This document shows, piece by piece, positions 6,941 to 15,092 of a stretch of DNA of 28,457 nt; within the stretch, counting starts at the first letter, position 1, and each line of letters begins with the position of its first letter. Source of the DNA: JANOQP01 sp044227705 (GTDB lineage: Bacteria > Bacteroidota > Bacteroidia > Chitinophagales > Saprospiraceae); contig JBGAWE010000028.1 in the NCBI GenBank assembly GCA_044227705.1, forward strand, positions 1 through 28,457, written 5' to 3'. A program made the position numbers and the translations under genes. Under the pieces are notes generated by a model. The model saw only the letters and a program-made list of their open reading frames with translations. It made no database searches and was not told the DNA's origin.

Positions 6941-9900
6941 TCATGGGGCAATCGGCAGGCGTAGCTCCGTCCGGCAGCCCTCGCCGGGCCTTGTCTCGAC
7001 GAAAAACTTGCCGCCGAGCGCCTCCGCCCGGCTGCGGAGGTTGCGCAGACCGTTGCCGCCGAGCTGTTTTTTCCCCTCTGTTTCGAAAAGGTCGAAGCCC
7101 CGCCCGTCGTCGCGGATTTCGAGAAGGAGCTGGCCGCCCTCTTTTTTCAAAAGGACGGAGACCGCGCTCGCCCCGCTGTGCCGCGCCGCGTTCGTCACCA
7201 CTTCTTTGAAAAAAAGATAGAGGTCGCGCCGCTGCCCCATCGTCGTCCGGATGGTCGAGAGGCCCTCGCTGGCCTTGAAGCGCAGTTCGATGCCCGCGCC
7301 TTCGAGCAGCGGCGCGGCGAAGGCGGCCATCCGGGCCACCACGCTGTCGAACGAGTCGTTCTCCGGGCTGATGGCCCAGACGATGTCCGACATCGAGTCG
7401 AGCGCCTCGCGGGCCTGTTGGCCGATGCCGTCAAGGCGGTTCTTTTCCGCGCCGTCGCCGCTCGCCGAGCCGCTCAAAATCGAGATGGACGAGAGCGTCG
7501 ACCCCACCTCGTCGTGCAGATCGCGGGCGATTCGGTAGCGGATGGCCTCTTTTTCGAGCCTTTGGCGAAGCCGCATCTGGAAAAGGGCGCGGACGACCCA
7601 GCCCGCCGCCGCGAGGCAGAGGCCGACGAACCACCACGTCCTGTAATACGGCGGCAGCACCTGGAAGCGAAGCACGGCAGGCTCGGCTGAGCGGTAGCCG
7701 TCGGCGTTGATGGCCCAGACTTTCAGCGTGTAGCTGCCGGGGTCGAGGTTGGTGTATGTGGCCGAGCGCGCGGCGCCGTCGACGACGGGCCGCTCGTCGA
7801 AACCGTCGAGCTGGTGCTCGAACGTGATGCGGTCGGACTGGTAGAAATCGAGGCAGGTGAAGTTGAAATAAAGGATGTTCTCCGAGTGCCTCACCGAGAA
7901 GGTGGCCGAGCCGAGGCTGTCCGCGTCGAGGCAGACCGTGCGGCCGAGGGCGCGGAAGCTGGTGAAAATGGGCGTCGCGGCCACTTTTCGCAGCCTTGCC
8001 GACGGCCGCCACGTCGAGTAGGCGTTCATGAAACAGGCATGGAACTCGTCGCCGTCGTCGCTCAACAGGCCCCCGATGAGGTTCTGCGGCAGCCCGTCGC
8101 GCTCGTCGAACCGCTTGAATCGGCCCTCCTCGGGGAAGAAGGTGAACAGGCCGTTGTCGGAGTTGAGCCACAGGTGGCCGAGCCGGTCCTTGAGGACGGT
8201 GCGGACGCGGAGGTTGGTCAGCCCCTCTTTTTCGCCGAAAACCGTCCAGCGGCCGGTGTTTTTTTCGAGCCGACCGAGACCGTTGTTGAGCATGGCCCAG
8301 AGGAGCGGCCCATCGTCGAGGGCGGCATCGGTGAATTTTTCGCCGGGTGGCAGGGCGATGCGCTCGGCCCCCTCAAAGCAGCCGCAACCGGCCCGGAAGT
8401 TGCCCTGCCCGACGCGGAAAAGCCCGCCCATCGTGCAGGCAATCACCGAGCCGGCCTGGCCTTTTTGAAGGGTGAAAATGCGAGGCAGAGAGTCTTTCAG
8501 TGGCAAGAACCGGCCCTCACGCAGCAGGAGCAGACCCAGTTCCGTGTCGTTGGCGACCCATGCCGAGTCCGGCCCGGCGGCGACGGCGTTGCCGACCATC
8601 GACCCGCCCGCAAAGCCCGGCTTGAAGACGCGGCCCGTCCCGTCGGGGGCGACGCGCCACAGGCCGTCCCTGCTCGTCACGAGCAGGCTGCCATCGGGGG
8701 CAGGGGCCATTTCGCGCATCCGGTTGGCGTTGTCGTCGGGGCTGAACTGGGGCTTTTTGAAGGTGAGCGTTGCCGCGTCGAGGTCGAACAGGCCGCCCGT
8801 GTTGCCCAGCAGCCATTTGCGCCCCAGTCGCTCGGGGTTCGACATGACTGCCCGGACGCGGCCGTAGCCGTGCTCTCTGAAAAAGGGGAGGTTTGTCAAA
8901 AAGAAGGCCTGCTCGCTCGGGTCGATTTTCATCAGGCCGCCCTCGCCGCCGAGCCAAAGGGTGGAGTCGCGGTCGTTGAAAAGGGAGAGCACCAGTTCGT
9001 TCGTCAGGCCGATGGAGGCGGCGTTTTTTTCAAAAAAACTGGCCACCGTGCGGCCCGAGTGCCAGTTGACCAGCTCGATGCCGCCGGTTTCGAGGGCCAG
9101 CCAGAAGATGGAGTCGCCCGTCAGGCCGGGGAAGCTGCCCATGCGATAGACCTTTTCGACCGACATCGCCTCTTTTTCAACCGCATCGCGGGGCGAGACG
9201 GGGAGCGCCGCCAGCGCGCCCGAGCGCAGGTCGATGCGGAAAAGCGTGTCCCACCGGTTGCAGAACCAGAGGAAGGGCGGCGCGATGAGGTGGCTGTTCG
9301 CACGGCGGCCGCCGGAGAGGTCGCGCGTCTGGCCGGTCTTCGGGTCGAAGCAAAGCTCGCCGCCTTGCGCGGCCAGCCAGAGCCGCCCGTCGGGACCGGG
9401 TAGGATGCCGCCGACGTTGCGCGTGCCCTCGAATGCGGGGTAGACGACGGGCGCGGCGGCCCCCGGCCGGAACTCGAGCAGGTTCTTCCCGTCGATGAGC
9501 CAGACCGTGCCGCTGGCGGCGTCGACGTGGAAATCGGTCTTGTTGCCGCCCCGCTTAATGGAAAGGTAGACGGCCGGGCTTTTCATGCCGGAAAAGACGA
9601 ATCGGCCGAGGCCCTCGTCGAAGCGGAAAAGCTCGTGCAGCTCGTTCGAGGCCCAGATGTCGCGACCGACGAGCTTGACCTTCGAGACCCAGTTGCGGTT
9701 GGGCACCTCGGCCGAGTCCTTTATCGAAAGGCGGAAATTGTCGAAACGCAGGCCGTCGAAGCGGCTAACCCCGTCCTGCGTGCCTGCCCAGAGGAAGCCG
9801 TGGCTGTCTTGTGCGATGGAAACAACCTGGTTGTTGGCTAGCCCCTGCCGCGAGGAGAAGGTCTGGAAGCGGATGCCGAGCGCCTCGACCTGTGCGGCGG

Positions 9901-10030
9901 CCAGCGACGGCAGCAGAAGTGCAAGGAGGAGAGGCGCGACGCTTTTCAAGAATTTGGCTTTTGTGCGGACAAACCTAAACAATGTTCGTCCTCGAAAGCT
10001 TCGACGGCCATTTTTCGACCAACTCCTCAC
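6941..10030 (-). CDS. Two-component sensor histidine kinase with beta-propeller and Y_Y_Y sensor domain
   Basis: This 1029-residue membrane sensor has a signal peptide (FLKSVAPLLLALLLPSLAAAQ), then Reg_prop repeats (motifs such as DSHGFLWAGTQDGVSRFDG, GHLWLNSDNGLFTF, DSTLWLGGEGGLMKID) that build periplasmic propellers. A Y_Y_Y domain follows (about 700-790, ending NADGYRSAEPAVLRFQVLPP), then one transmembrane segment (about 797-818) and a HisKA_3 domain with phospho-acceptor H839 in RDLHDEVGS. The HATPase domain has N-box NAARHSGA, G1 DDGRGFD and G2 GGNGLRNL. It lacks the receiver and AraC domains of Bacteroides hybrid sensors and must signal to the adjacent LuxR-type regulator. The start is GTG at 10030, overlapping the upstream stop as GTGA; internal TTG starts are possible. 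The ligand is unknown; in other species such propellers often sense glycans. Confidence 0.92.
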   Translation of the reverse strand: MRSWSKNGRRSFRGRTLFRFVRTKAKFLKSVAPLLLALLLPSLAAAQVEALGIRFQTFSSRQGLANNQVVSIAQDSHGFLWAGTQDGVSRFDGLRFDNFRLSIKDSAEVPNRNWVSKVKLVGRDIWASNELHELFRFDEGLGRFVFSGMKSPAVYLSIKRGGNKTDFHVDAASGTVWLIDGKNLLEFRPGAAAPVVYPAFEGTRNVGGILPGPDGRLWLAAQGGELCFDPKTGQTRDLSGGRRANSHLIAPPFLWFCNRWDTLFRIDLRSGALAALPVSPRDAVEKEAMSVEKVYRMGSFPGLTGDSIFWLALETGGIELVNWHSGRTVASFFEKNAASIGLTNELVLSLFNDRDSTLWLGGEGGLMKIDPSEQAFFLTNLPFFREHGYGRVRAVMSNPERLGRKWLLGNTGGLFDLDAATLTFKKPQFSPDDNANRMREMAPAPDGSLLVTSRDGLWRVAPDGTGRVFKPGFAGGSMVGNAVAAGPDSAWVANDTELGLLLLREGRFLPLKDSLPRIFTLQKGQAGSVIACTMGGLFRVGQGNFRAGCGCFEGAERIALPPGEKFTDAALDDGPLLWAMLNNGLGRLEKNTGRWTVFGEKEGLTNLRVRTVLKDRLGHLWLNSDNGLFTFFPEEGRFKRFDERDGLPQNLIGGLLSDDGDEFHACFMNAYSTWRPSARLRKVAATPIFTSFRALGRTVCLDADSLGSATFSVRHSENILYFNFTCLDFYQSDRITFEHQLDGFDERPVVDGAARSATYTNLDPGSYTLKVWAINADGYRSAEPAVLRFQVLPPYYRTWWFVGLCLAAAGWVVRALFQMRLRQRLEKEAIRYRIARDLHDEVGSTLSSISILSGSASGDGAEKNRLDGIGQQAREALDSMSDIVWAISPENDSFDSVVARMAAFAAPLLEGAGIELRFKASEGLSTIRTTMGQRRDLYLFFKEVVTNAARHSGASAVSVLLKKEGGQLLLEIRDDGRGFDLFETEGKKQLGGNGLRNLRSRAEALGGKFFVETRPGEGCRTELRLPIAP

Positions 10031-10356
10031 CAGTTGAACTCTGCCAGCGCGTCCGAGTCCGGCGAATGGAACCGCCTCTTCGTCTCAATCCTTTCTTTCT
10101 GCCTTTCCAAAACCAGTCGCGCCAGCCCGATGTGCGGCGGCTCCGGGGCCGAGGGGTCGAGCGCGGCCACGATTTTTTTCTCCTCGACGTCGTGCCGGTA
10201 GAGGAGGCTGAAAAGGAACTCCGTCCGCTCGTTGAGCATCCACTCGATTTGTTGCGAGAGGATTTCGAGCAGCTCTGCCTCCGACTCGGGGGGCCTTTTC
10301 GTCTCAATCTCGAAATTGTGAGTGATGATGTCGCGGGCTTCCGTCAGGTTTTCCAT
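10027..10356 (-). CDS. Conserved small protein between helicase and sensor kinase
   Basis: A 109-residue acidic, helical protein without signal peptide or membrane segment. It contains LLEILSQQIEWMLNERTEFLFSLLYRHDVEEKKI, then SAPEPPHIGLARLVLERQKERIETK. I recall similar small proteins of unknown function in other Bacteroidota (LLYRxDVxEKK, PEPxxxxIAxLxLERQ) but have no name for the family. Its ATG lies three bases after the helicase stop, and its stop TGA overlaps the kinase GTG. It is therefore translated in the same unit as both. A role linked to the helicase is suggested only by position. Confidence 0.8.
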   Translation of the reverse strand: MENLTEARDIITHNFEIETKRPPESEAELLEILSQQIEWMLNERTEFLFSLLYRHDVEEKKIVAALDPSAPEPPHIGLARLVLERQKERIETKRRFHSPDSDALAEFNW

Positions 10357-10359
10357 CGG

Positions 10360-12651
10360 TCAGACAATCATGATTTTGGCAAATTTGAGCATGATTTTCC
10401 GCTCGCCCTCCACGTCGCCCTCGAAACGGATGGTGGCCACGCGGTTGTCCTTCGCGCCGTCAATGGCGACGACTTTTCCTTCTCCAAATTTGAGGTGAAC
10501 CACCCGCAGCCCCGCCTCGATTTCCGACGGGTCGCTCGGCCGGAAGTCCGCAGGGTCGATTTTCGGGACAAAGGGCTGCGCCGTCCGCCTCGGCCCCTGC
10601 GAGAAGTTGCCCGAGATGGAGGCGCGGGGCGCGGCGGCTTCGGTCGAGCGCGGTCCGAGGGCGTTCAGACCGCCCGCCGCCGTGCGCGGGATTTCAAAAT
10701 GGTCGGGCGAGATTTCATCCAAAAAGCGGCTCGGCGAGTTCGACCTGACCTGACCGTGCCGCAGGCGGCTGTTCGCGTAGCTGATGGTCAAAAACTGCTT
10801 CGCCCGCGTGATGGCGACGTAGAAAAGCCGCCTTTCCTCCTCGATGGCGCCCGGCACGTCCATCGACATGAAGCTCGGGAAGAGGCTCTCTTCCATCCCC
10901 GTAACGAAGACCGAGCGGAACTCCAGCCCCTTCGCCGAGTGGACCGACATGAGGGTGACGTGGTCGGGCACGGCGTTCTCGTTGTCGGCGTCGGTCAGCA
11001 GCATGATGGTTTGGAGATAGGCGGCGAGGGTCTTTTCGCCCCCGGCGACCTCCGTCGCGTTCGTCTCCTCGTCGCTGTCGGTGAAGTTCGAGATGCCGTC
11101 GAGGACGGCGATCAGGTTCTCGAAACGGCTCGTCCCCTCGATGGAGTGGTCGCTTTTGAGGCTGTCGTAAAGCCCCGATTTGCGGGCGATTTCGAGGGCG
11201 AGCTGATAGGCCTTCTCCGTCGCCACCCGAGCCGTGAAGCCCTCGATCATTTCTTTGAAAGACTGGATGGCCTGCTTCGTGCGCATCGAGATGTCGGCCT
11301 CGAGCAGGCATTCCCAGAGCGGCCGGCCGGACTGGGCGGCGATGGCAGTGATTTTGTCGACGGTCGAGTCGCCGATGCCGCGCACGGGGTTGTTGATGGT
11401 TCGCTTGAGGGCCTCCTCGTCGCTGTTGTTGACGACGAGGCGGAGGTAGGCGATAAAGTCCTTTATCTCCTTCCTTTGGTAAAAACTCTGGCCGCCGAAG
11501 ACGCGGTACGGCACGTTGTAGCCGCGCAGCTTTTCCTCGAAGACGCGGCTCTGCGCGTTCGTCCGGTAGAGGATGGCGATGTCGGAGTTGTGCAGGTGGT
11601 GCCGGTTTTTCTGCTCCAAAATGAAGTCGACGACGCGGCGGCCCTCCTCGTCGTCGCTGACGGTCTTCAAAAGTTTGATTTTCGAGTCGTCGGGCTTGTT
11701 GGTCCAGATGGTCTTTTTCAGCTGCCGCCGGTTGTGCGAGATGACGTCGTTGGCCGCCGCGACGATGTGCTGCGTGGAGCGGTAGTTCTGTTCCAGCTTG
11801 AAAGTTTTCAGCCCGGAAAACTGCTTTTCAAAGTCGATGATGTTGTCGATCGTCGCCCCCCGGAAGGCGTAGATGCTCTGCGCGTCGTCGCCCACGACGC
11901 AGACGTTCCGCGGGCTGCCGGGCCACTCGGCAAGCTGCCGGATGATGGCGTATTGCAGGAAATTGGTGTCCTGAAACTCGTCGACCAACAGGTGCTTGAA
12001 CTTCTGCTGGTACTTCTCCTTCACCCCGTCGGGGTTCAAACGGAACAGCGCGTAGAGCTGGAAAAGCAGGTCGTCGAAGTCCATCGCCCCGGCGGCCTTG
12101 CAGCGGGCCATGTATTTTTCGTAAATCTCGATGGTCTGCGGGCGGCGGGCGAGGCGGTCTTGCTCCATCATCTCCTCGTCCGCCCGATAGCCTTTCGGCG
12201 ATTTCAGATTGCTCTTCGCCGATGAAATCCGGGAGCGGATGGCGTTCGGCGGGTAGACCTGCTTGTCGAGGTGCATCTCCTTGATGATGGCGGAAATCAG
12301 GCTCTGCGAGTCGTCGGTGTCATAGATGGTGAATGATTTTGGGAAGCCGATCTTGTCCGCCTCCGACCGCAGAATCCGGGCGAAAACGGAGTGAAACGTG
12401 CCCGCCCAAATCTGGTTGGCCTTCGCCCCAACGACTTTTTCGATGCGCTCCTTCATCTCGCGGGCCGACTTGTTGGTGAAAGTCAGCGCGAGGATTTCCC
12501 ACGGCGCGACGCCGGATTGGATGAGGTGAGCAATCCGATAGGTGAGGACGCGCGTCTTGCCCGACCCTGGCCCGGCGATAATGAGGACGGGGCCGTTGAC
12601 CTGCTCGCAGGCGGCGCGCTGGATGGGGTTCAGTTCGTCGAGAAAGCTCAT
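10360..12651 (-). CDS. pcrA: ATP-dependent DNA helicase, UvrD/PcrA family (superfamily 1)
   Basis: A 763-residue 3'-5' helicase acting in nucleotide-excision and mismatch repair and in clearing replication obstacles. All superfamily 1A motifs are visible: Q-motif LNPIQRAA (8-15), Walker A AGPGSGKT (26-33), Ia TFTNKSAREMKERI, II LLVDEFQDTN, III VVGDDAQSIYAFRGA, IV LEQNYRST, V TLMSVHSAKGLEF, VI EEERRLFYVAITRAK. The C-terminal 50 residues (GLRVVHLKFGEGKVVAIDG...) are the Tudor-like domain of PcrA/UvrD that contacts RNA polymerase. Length and domain order are normal. ATG at 12651 (MSFLDELNPIQ) fits the family. A TACCTTCG octamer lies 26-33 bases upstream. The next gene begins three bases after its stop. 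Confidence 0.95.
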   Translation of the reverse strand: MSFLDELNPIQRAACEQVNGPVLIIAGPGSGKTRVLTYRIAHLIQSGVAPWEILALTFTNKSAREMKERIEKVVGAKANQIWAGTFHSVFARILRSEADKIGFPKSFTIYDTDDSQSLISAIIKEMHLDKQVYPPNAIRSRISSAKSNLKSPKGYRADEEMMEQDRLARRPQTIEIYEKYMARCKAAGAMDFDDLLFQLYALFRLNPDGVKEKYQQKFKHLLVDEFQDTNFLQYAIIRQLAEWPGSPRNVCVVGDDAQSIYAFRGATIDNIIDFEKQFSGLKTFKLEQNYRSTQHIVAAANDVISHNRRQLKKTIWTNKPDDSKIKLLKTVSDDEEGRRVVDFILEQKNRHHLHNSDIAILYRTNAQSRVFEEKLRGYNVPYRVFGGQSFYQRKEIKDFIAYLRLVVNNSDEEALKRTINNPVRGIGDSTVDKITAIAAQSGRPLWECLLEADISMRTKQAIQSFKEMIEGFTARVATEKAYQLALEIARKSGLYDSLKSDHSIEGTSRFENLIAVLDGISNFTDSDEETNATEVAGGEKTLAAYLQTIMLLTDADNENAVPDHVTLMSVHSAKGLEFRSVFVTGMEESLFPSFMSMDVPGAIEEERRLFYVAITRAKQFLTISYANSRLRHGQVRSNSPSRFLDEISPDHFEIPRTAAGGLNALGPRSTEAAAPRASISGNFSQGPRRTAQPFVPKIDPADFRPSDPSEIEAGLRVVHLKFGEGKVVAIDGAKDNRVATIRFEGDVEGERKIMLKFAKIMIV

Positions 12652-12676
12652 GTGTGTTTTGAGAGATGGCGGGCGG

Positions 12677-12684
12677 CGAAGGTA
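12677..12684 (-). promoter_or_regulatory. Candidate -7 box upstream of the helicase operon
   Basis: Read on the minus strand this is TACCTTCG, one base from TAnnTTTG, about 26 bases before the helicase ATG. It lies in the short gap after the SprB-repeat gene. No TTG is visible at the expected -33 position, so the call is tentative. Confidence 0.3.
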
Positions 12685-12703
12685 TCCAAAACCGCCACTC
12701 GCC

Positions 12704-14107
12704 TCACCGCCCGACGAGCGTCACGTCGCCTTCCCGAACCTCAATTGAGCCATCGGCCAATTCAATTTCAGCCGACCAGACATAGACCCCCGCCGCGCAG
12801 GTTTTCCCTCTGAAAGTGCCGTCCCAGCCAGCCGCCGCGTCGCTGACTTGGAGGTTTTGGGCTGAAAAAACAACCTCGCCCCACCGCGAGCGGATGGCCA
12901 TCTTGCGGATTTTAAGGTTAATACCACCTCGGGCGAAGGGCTTGAAAACGCCGTCCGCCCCGCCGCCGCCCGGCCGGAAGGCGTTCGGAAAATAGACCGG
13001 GATGCCGCGCCGTGCCTTCACTTGAAAGCTCGACTCGGCCCGGCAGCCGTGCCCGTCGAGGGCGGTCAGTTTGAAAAGGGAGGTGGCGACGATTTCCACC
13101 TTCGGCTCCCAAACCCCGCGCCCGATGCCCGGCCCCGACCACCAAAAACTGTCGACCGCAAAGTTTGCCGATGGCAAAAACCGGAGGCTGTCGCCCACCA
13201 AACCGGCCGTGTCCATGCCCGCCGAGAGGGTCAGCGCGGGCGGCTCGGCAAGGGTCAAAAGGGTGTCGGCCTGGCAACCGGCGGCATCCTCGGTTGTCAA
13301 TTGGAAGGTTCCGGCTGGGAGGTTTTCAAAATTGGAACTGGAGCTAAAAGGTTGATTTTCAATGGAAAACATCAGCGGCTCGATGCCGCCCGAAATTGAA
13401 TCAAGGCTGATGGAGCCGTTCTTTTCGCCGAGGCAATTCGGCGCGGCTACCCTCATTTTTTCAAAAACCGGCTGCGCGACGGTCAGCTCCATCGAATCGG
13501 CCACCGGGCAGTTTGGGAACGGGACGGAGTTGAATTGAAAAGCCAGCAAGTACCGGCCGGCAATCGAGGCCGTCGCGTCGAACGCACCGCCGGAAATGAA
13601 GGCCGTCGAAGCGGGCGGGGCGGCGGCGATTGACCAAACGCCAGGTTCATTTTTGGAAAAATCAACGAGGGGGATGCGGGCATCTGCGCGACAAATGGGG
13701 GCCAGCTTGTTCCCCGAAAGCGCGGGGCACTGGCAGTCGACGACCTTTATTTCAACGAAAAAGAGGCTGTCCGGGCAGGCTGCCGTCGGGCGGACGGTGT
13801 ATGAAAAGGCATAGCTGCCGGGCAGGACGTGGGTAAAATCGAGAAAAGGAAACTGCCCGGCCGCGCCCGAGCTGTCGACGTCCTCCCAAAACCCCGTCGC
13901 GTCGCCAGCGAGGACGAGGTTCGAGAAATCGACGAAGACCGCCGCGTTCGGCCCCTCGGGGAGGCAGATTTTGACCTCCGCAGGGCCGACCACCGTGCAG
14001 GAATCGACGCAAATGGTCGGATAGTTTTCAAAAAGCAAGTTGCTGGCCGACAAAAAGATGGGCAGGCAACAGGCGAGCCAGCAGGCTGCGTTGCGGGTTT
14101 TCTCCAT
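12704..14107 (-). CDS. Secreted protein with SprB repeat and gliding-motility-associated C-terminal (CHU_C) domain
   Basis: A 467-residue type IX secretion substrate. A signal peptide (MEKTRNAACWLACCLPIFLSA) is followed by beta-rich Ig-like segments. One SprB-type repeat lies at about 245-320: NCLGEKNGSISLDSISGG, then FENLPAGTFQLTTEDAAGC. The last 85 residues form the CHU_C domain, opening with YFPNAFRPGG and ending with CAAGVYVWSAEIELADG and a short GDVTLVG tail. These C-terminal domains direct outer-membrane translocation in Bacteroidota. It probably belongs to the cell-surface or extracellular matrix, with no enzyme signature. ATG at 14107 is chosen because the signal peptide begins there; the upstream frame (to 14404) runs into the promoter and rplS. 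A good promoter lies 57-84 bases upstream on its strand. Confidence 0.87.
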   Translation of the reverse strand: MEKTRNAACWLACCLPIFLSASNLLFENYPTICVDSCTVVGPAEVKICLPEGPNAAVFVDFSNLVLAGDATGFWEDVDSSGAAGQFPFLDFTHVLPGSYAFSYTVRPTAACPDSLFFVEIKVVDCQCPALSGNKLAPICRADARIPLVDFSKNEPGVWSIAAAPPASTAFISGGAFDATASIAGRYLLAFQFNSVPFPNCPVADSMELTVAQPVFEKMRVAAPNCLGEKNGSISLDSISGGIEPLMFSIENQPFSSSSNFENLPAGTFQLTTEDAAGCQADTLLTLAEPPALTLSAGMDTAGLVGDSLRFLPSANFAVDSFWWSGPGIGRGVWEPKVEIVATSLFKLTALDGHGCRAESSFQVKARRGIPVYFPNAFRPGGGGADGVFKPFARGGINLKIRKMAIRSRWGEVVFSAQNLQVSDAAAGWDGTFRGKTCAAGVYVWSAEIELADGSIEVREGDVTLVGR

Positions 14108-14163
14108 GAAAAAACAAGAAAGGGATTGAGCAAATGGCGGGAGGCGTCGGGCGGGCGGTGAGG

Positions 14164-14191
14164 CAAATGTAGTTAAGCCGGTTTTTCGCAA
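14164..14191 (-). promoter_or_regulatory. Promoter of the SprB-repeat/CHU_C gene
   Basis: On the minus strand: TTG (14191-14189), a 17-base spacer, then TACATTTG (14171-14164). This is a perfect match to the Bacteroidota primary sigma consensus TTG-N17-23-TAnnTTTG. The predicted transcript would start about 50 bases before the ATG at 14107. Confidence 0.65.
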
Positions 14192-14308
14192 GGGGCAAAT
14201 CGAGGGTCTGTGGATAATTTGCGGGTTTGCCGGGCGGGCAGGCTGCGGAAAAGCTCCGGTGGGCGGACTTTTTAAACTTCGGCGCGGCCAAAAATTTGCC
14301 CGACGGGG

Positions 14309-14337
14309 TTGAAAAGCGGCCTGGCCGTCTACTTTTG
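14309..14337 (+). promoter_or_regulatory. Promoter of rplS
   Basis: TTG at 14309-14311, an 18-base spacer, then TACTTTTG at 14330-14337 match the Bacteroidota TTG-N17-23-TAnnTTTG promoter exactly. The -7 box ends 26 bases before the rplS ATG, giving a short leader. Together with the opposing promoter at 14164-14191 it makes the 256-bp gap a divergent control region. Confidence 0.75.
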
Positions 14338-14363
14338 CGCTCCGAAACTTTAAAAGTCCAGAA

Positions 14364-14891
14364 ATGAACAAGTTGCAATTCGTCAACGAGCAGGTCACGG
14401 CCAAGAGCTACTTCCCCCGTTTCACGCCGGGCGACAACATCATCGTCAACTACAAAATCGTCGAGGGCGACAAGACGCGGGTGCAGGCCTTCAAAGGCGA
14501 CGTCATCAACATCAAGGGGCACGGTGCCCAGCGCACGTTCACCGTCCGCAAGATGTCGCACGGCGTGGGCGTCGAGCGCGTCTTCCAATTCGGCAACCCC
14601 AACATCGACGGCGTGCAGCTTGTCAAAAAGGGCAAGGTGCGCCGCGCCAAGCTCTTCTACCTCCGCGAGCTCGTCGGCAAGAAGGCCCGCATCAAGGAAA
14701 AGGCCTATCGCGCCTCTGACTATCTCAACCCCGTCAAGCCGGGCGAAACGGTCGCCGAGACTGTTGCTGCCAACCTTGCCGCCGCCGAGTCGGTTGTCGA
14801 GCAGAACATCGTCGAACAAGGCGCTGAGCAGGCCCCCGTCGTGGCTGCCGAGCAGACCACCGACGCGGTCGCCGAGGCTGTTGAAAACTAA
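14364..14891 (+). CDS. rplS: 50S ribosomal protein L19 with C-terminal extension
   Basis: L19 sits at the interface of the two ribosomal subunits. The first 115 or so residues follow the family closely: FTPGDNIIVNYKIVEGDKTR, FKGDVINIKGHGAQRTFTVRK, GVGVERVFQFGNPNIDGVQL and KVRRAKLFYLRELVGKKARIKEK. The protein is 175 residues, against about 115 in E. coli. The extra 55-60 residues are acidic, rich in Ala, Glu and Val, and probably disordered (AAESVVEQNIVEQGAEQAPV). Acidic tails on L19 are, to my knowledge, not rare in Bacteroidota. It has its own promoter (14309-14337) and terminator (14971-15009), so it appears monocistronic. Confidence 0.96.
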   Translation: MNKLQFVNEQVTAKSYFPRFTPGDNIIVNYKIVEGDKTRVQAFKGDVINIKGHGAQRTFTVRKMSHGVGVERVFQFGNPNIDGVQLVKKGKVRRAKLFYLRELVGKKARIKEKAYRASDYLNPVKPGETVAETVAANLAAAESVVEQNIVEQGAEQAPVVAAEQTTDAVAEAVEN

Positions 14892-14932
14892 ATCGCAGAG
14901 ACACGGACAGGAACGGAGCCTCCTCCTTTCCT

Positions 14933-14965
14933 TTGCCATAGATTCAGTTTCTCATAGTATGTTTG
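14933..14965 (+). promoter_or_regulatory. Candidate promoter for pfkB-lpxD
   Basis: TTG at 14933-14935, a 22-base spacer and TATGTTTG at 14958-14965 fit the Bacteroidota consensus. The start site would fall around 14972, right at the first base of the rplS terminator hairpin, about 120 bases before the pfkB ATG. Either the hairpin is too near the 5' end to stop this transcript, or the match is accidental. Confidence 0.4.
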
Positions 14966-14970
14966 ATTTT

Positions 14971-15009
14971 CCCCGATTCCGGCTCGTCCGGAATTGGGGT
15001 TTTTCTTTT
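14971..15009 (+). terminator. Intrinsic terminator of rplS
   Basis: A 12-bp stem (CCCCGATTCCGG at 14971-14982 with CCGGAATTGGGG at 14988-14999, one G-T wobble) and a 5-base loop are followed by the tract TTTTTCTTTTT. This is a classical rho-independent terminator 80 bases after the rplS stop. Confidence 0.85.
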
Positions 15010-15056
15010 TAATGGCGATTGCTTTTTCGTCAATTGTGGATCGGAGCACCTTCGGC

Positions 15057-15083
15057 ACCACAATTGGCCATTCGCCATTTATC
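15057..15083 (-). repeat. Degenerate heptamer repeat upstream of pfkB
   Basis: Read on the minus strand the segment runs as AATGGCG, AATGGCC, AATTGTG, three heptamers in a row differing at one to three positions. It overlaps the right arm of a perfect 9-bp inverted repeat, CAATTGTGG (15031-15039) with CCACAATTG (15058-15066), 27 bases before the pfkB ATG. Similar heptamers occur at 1304-1360 and 24988-25019. Confidence 0.5.
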
Positions 15084-15092
15084 ACTGGAAAA

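Noticed and set aside
9982..12225. 747-codon open frame on the plus strand opposite the helicase
   Set aside because: It is the antisense of the PcrA gene. Long antisense frames are expected with this GC-rich codon usage, and the translation (Arg/Val/Asp/Leu-rich) shows no family signal.
14994..15092. Upstream extension of the pfkB frame
   Set aside because: It would translate the rplS terminator's T-tract and spacer; PfkB proteins start at the first beta strand encoded from 15093.
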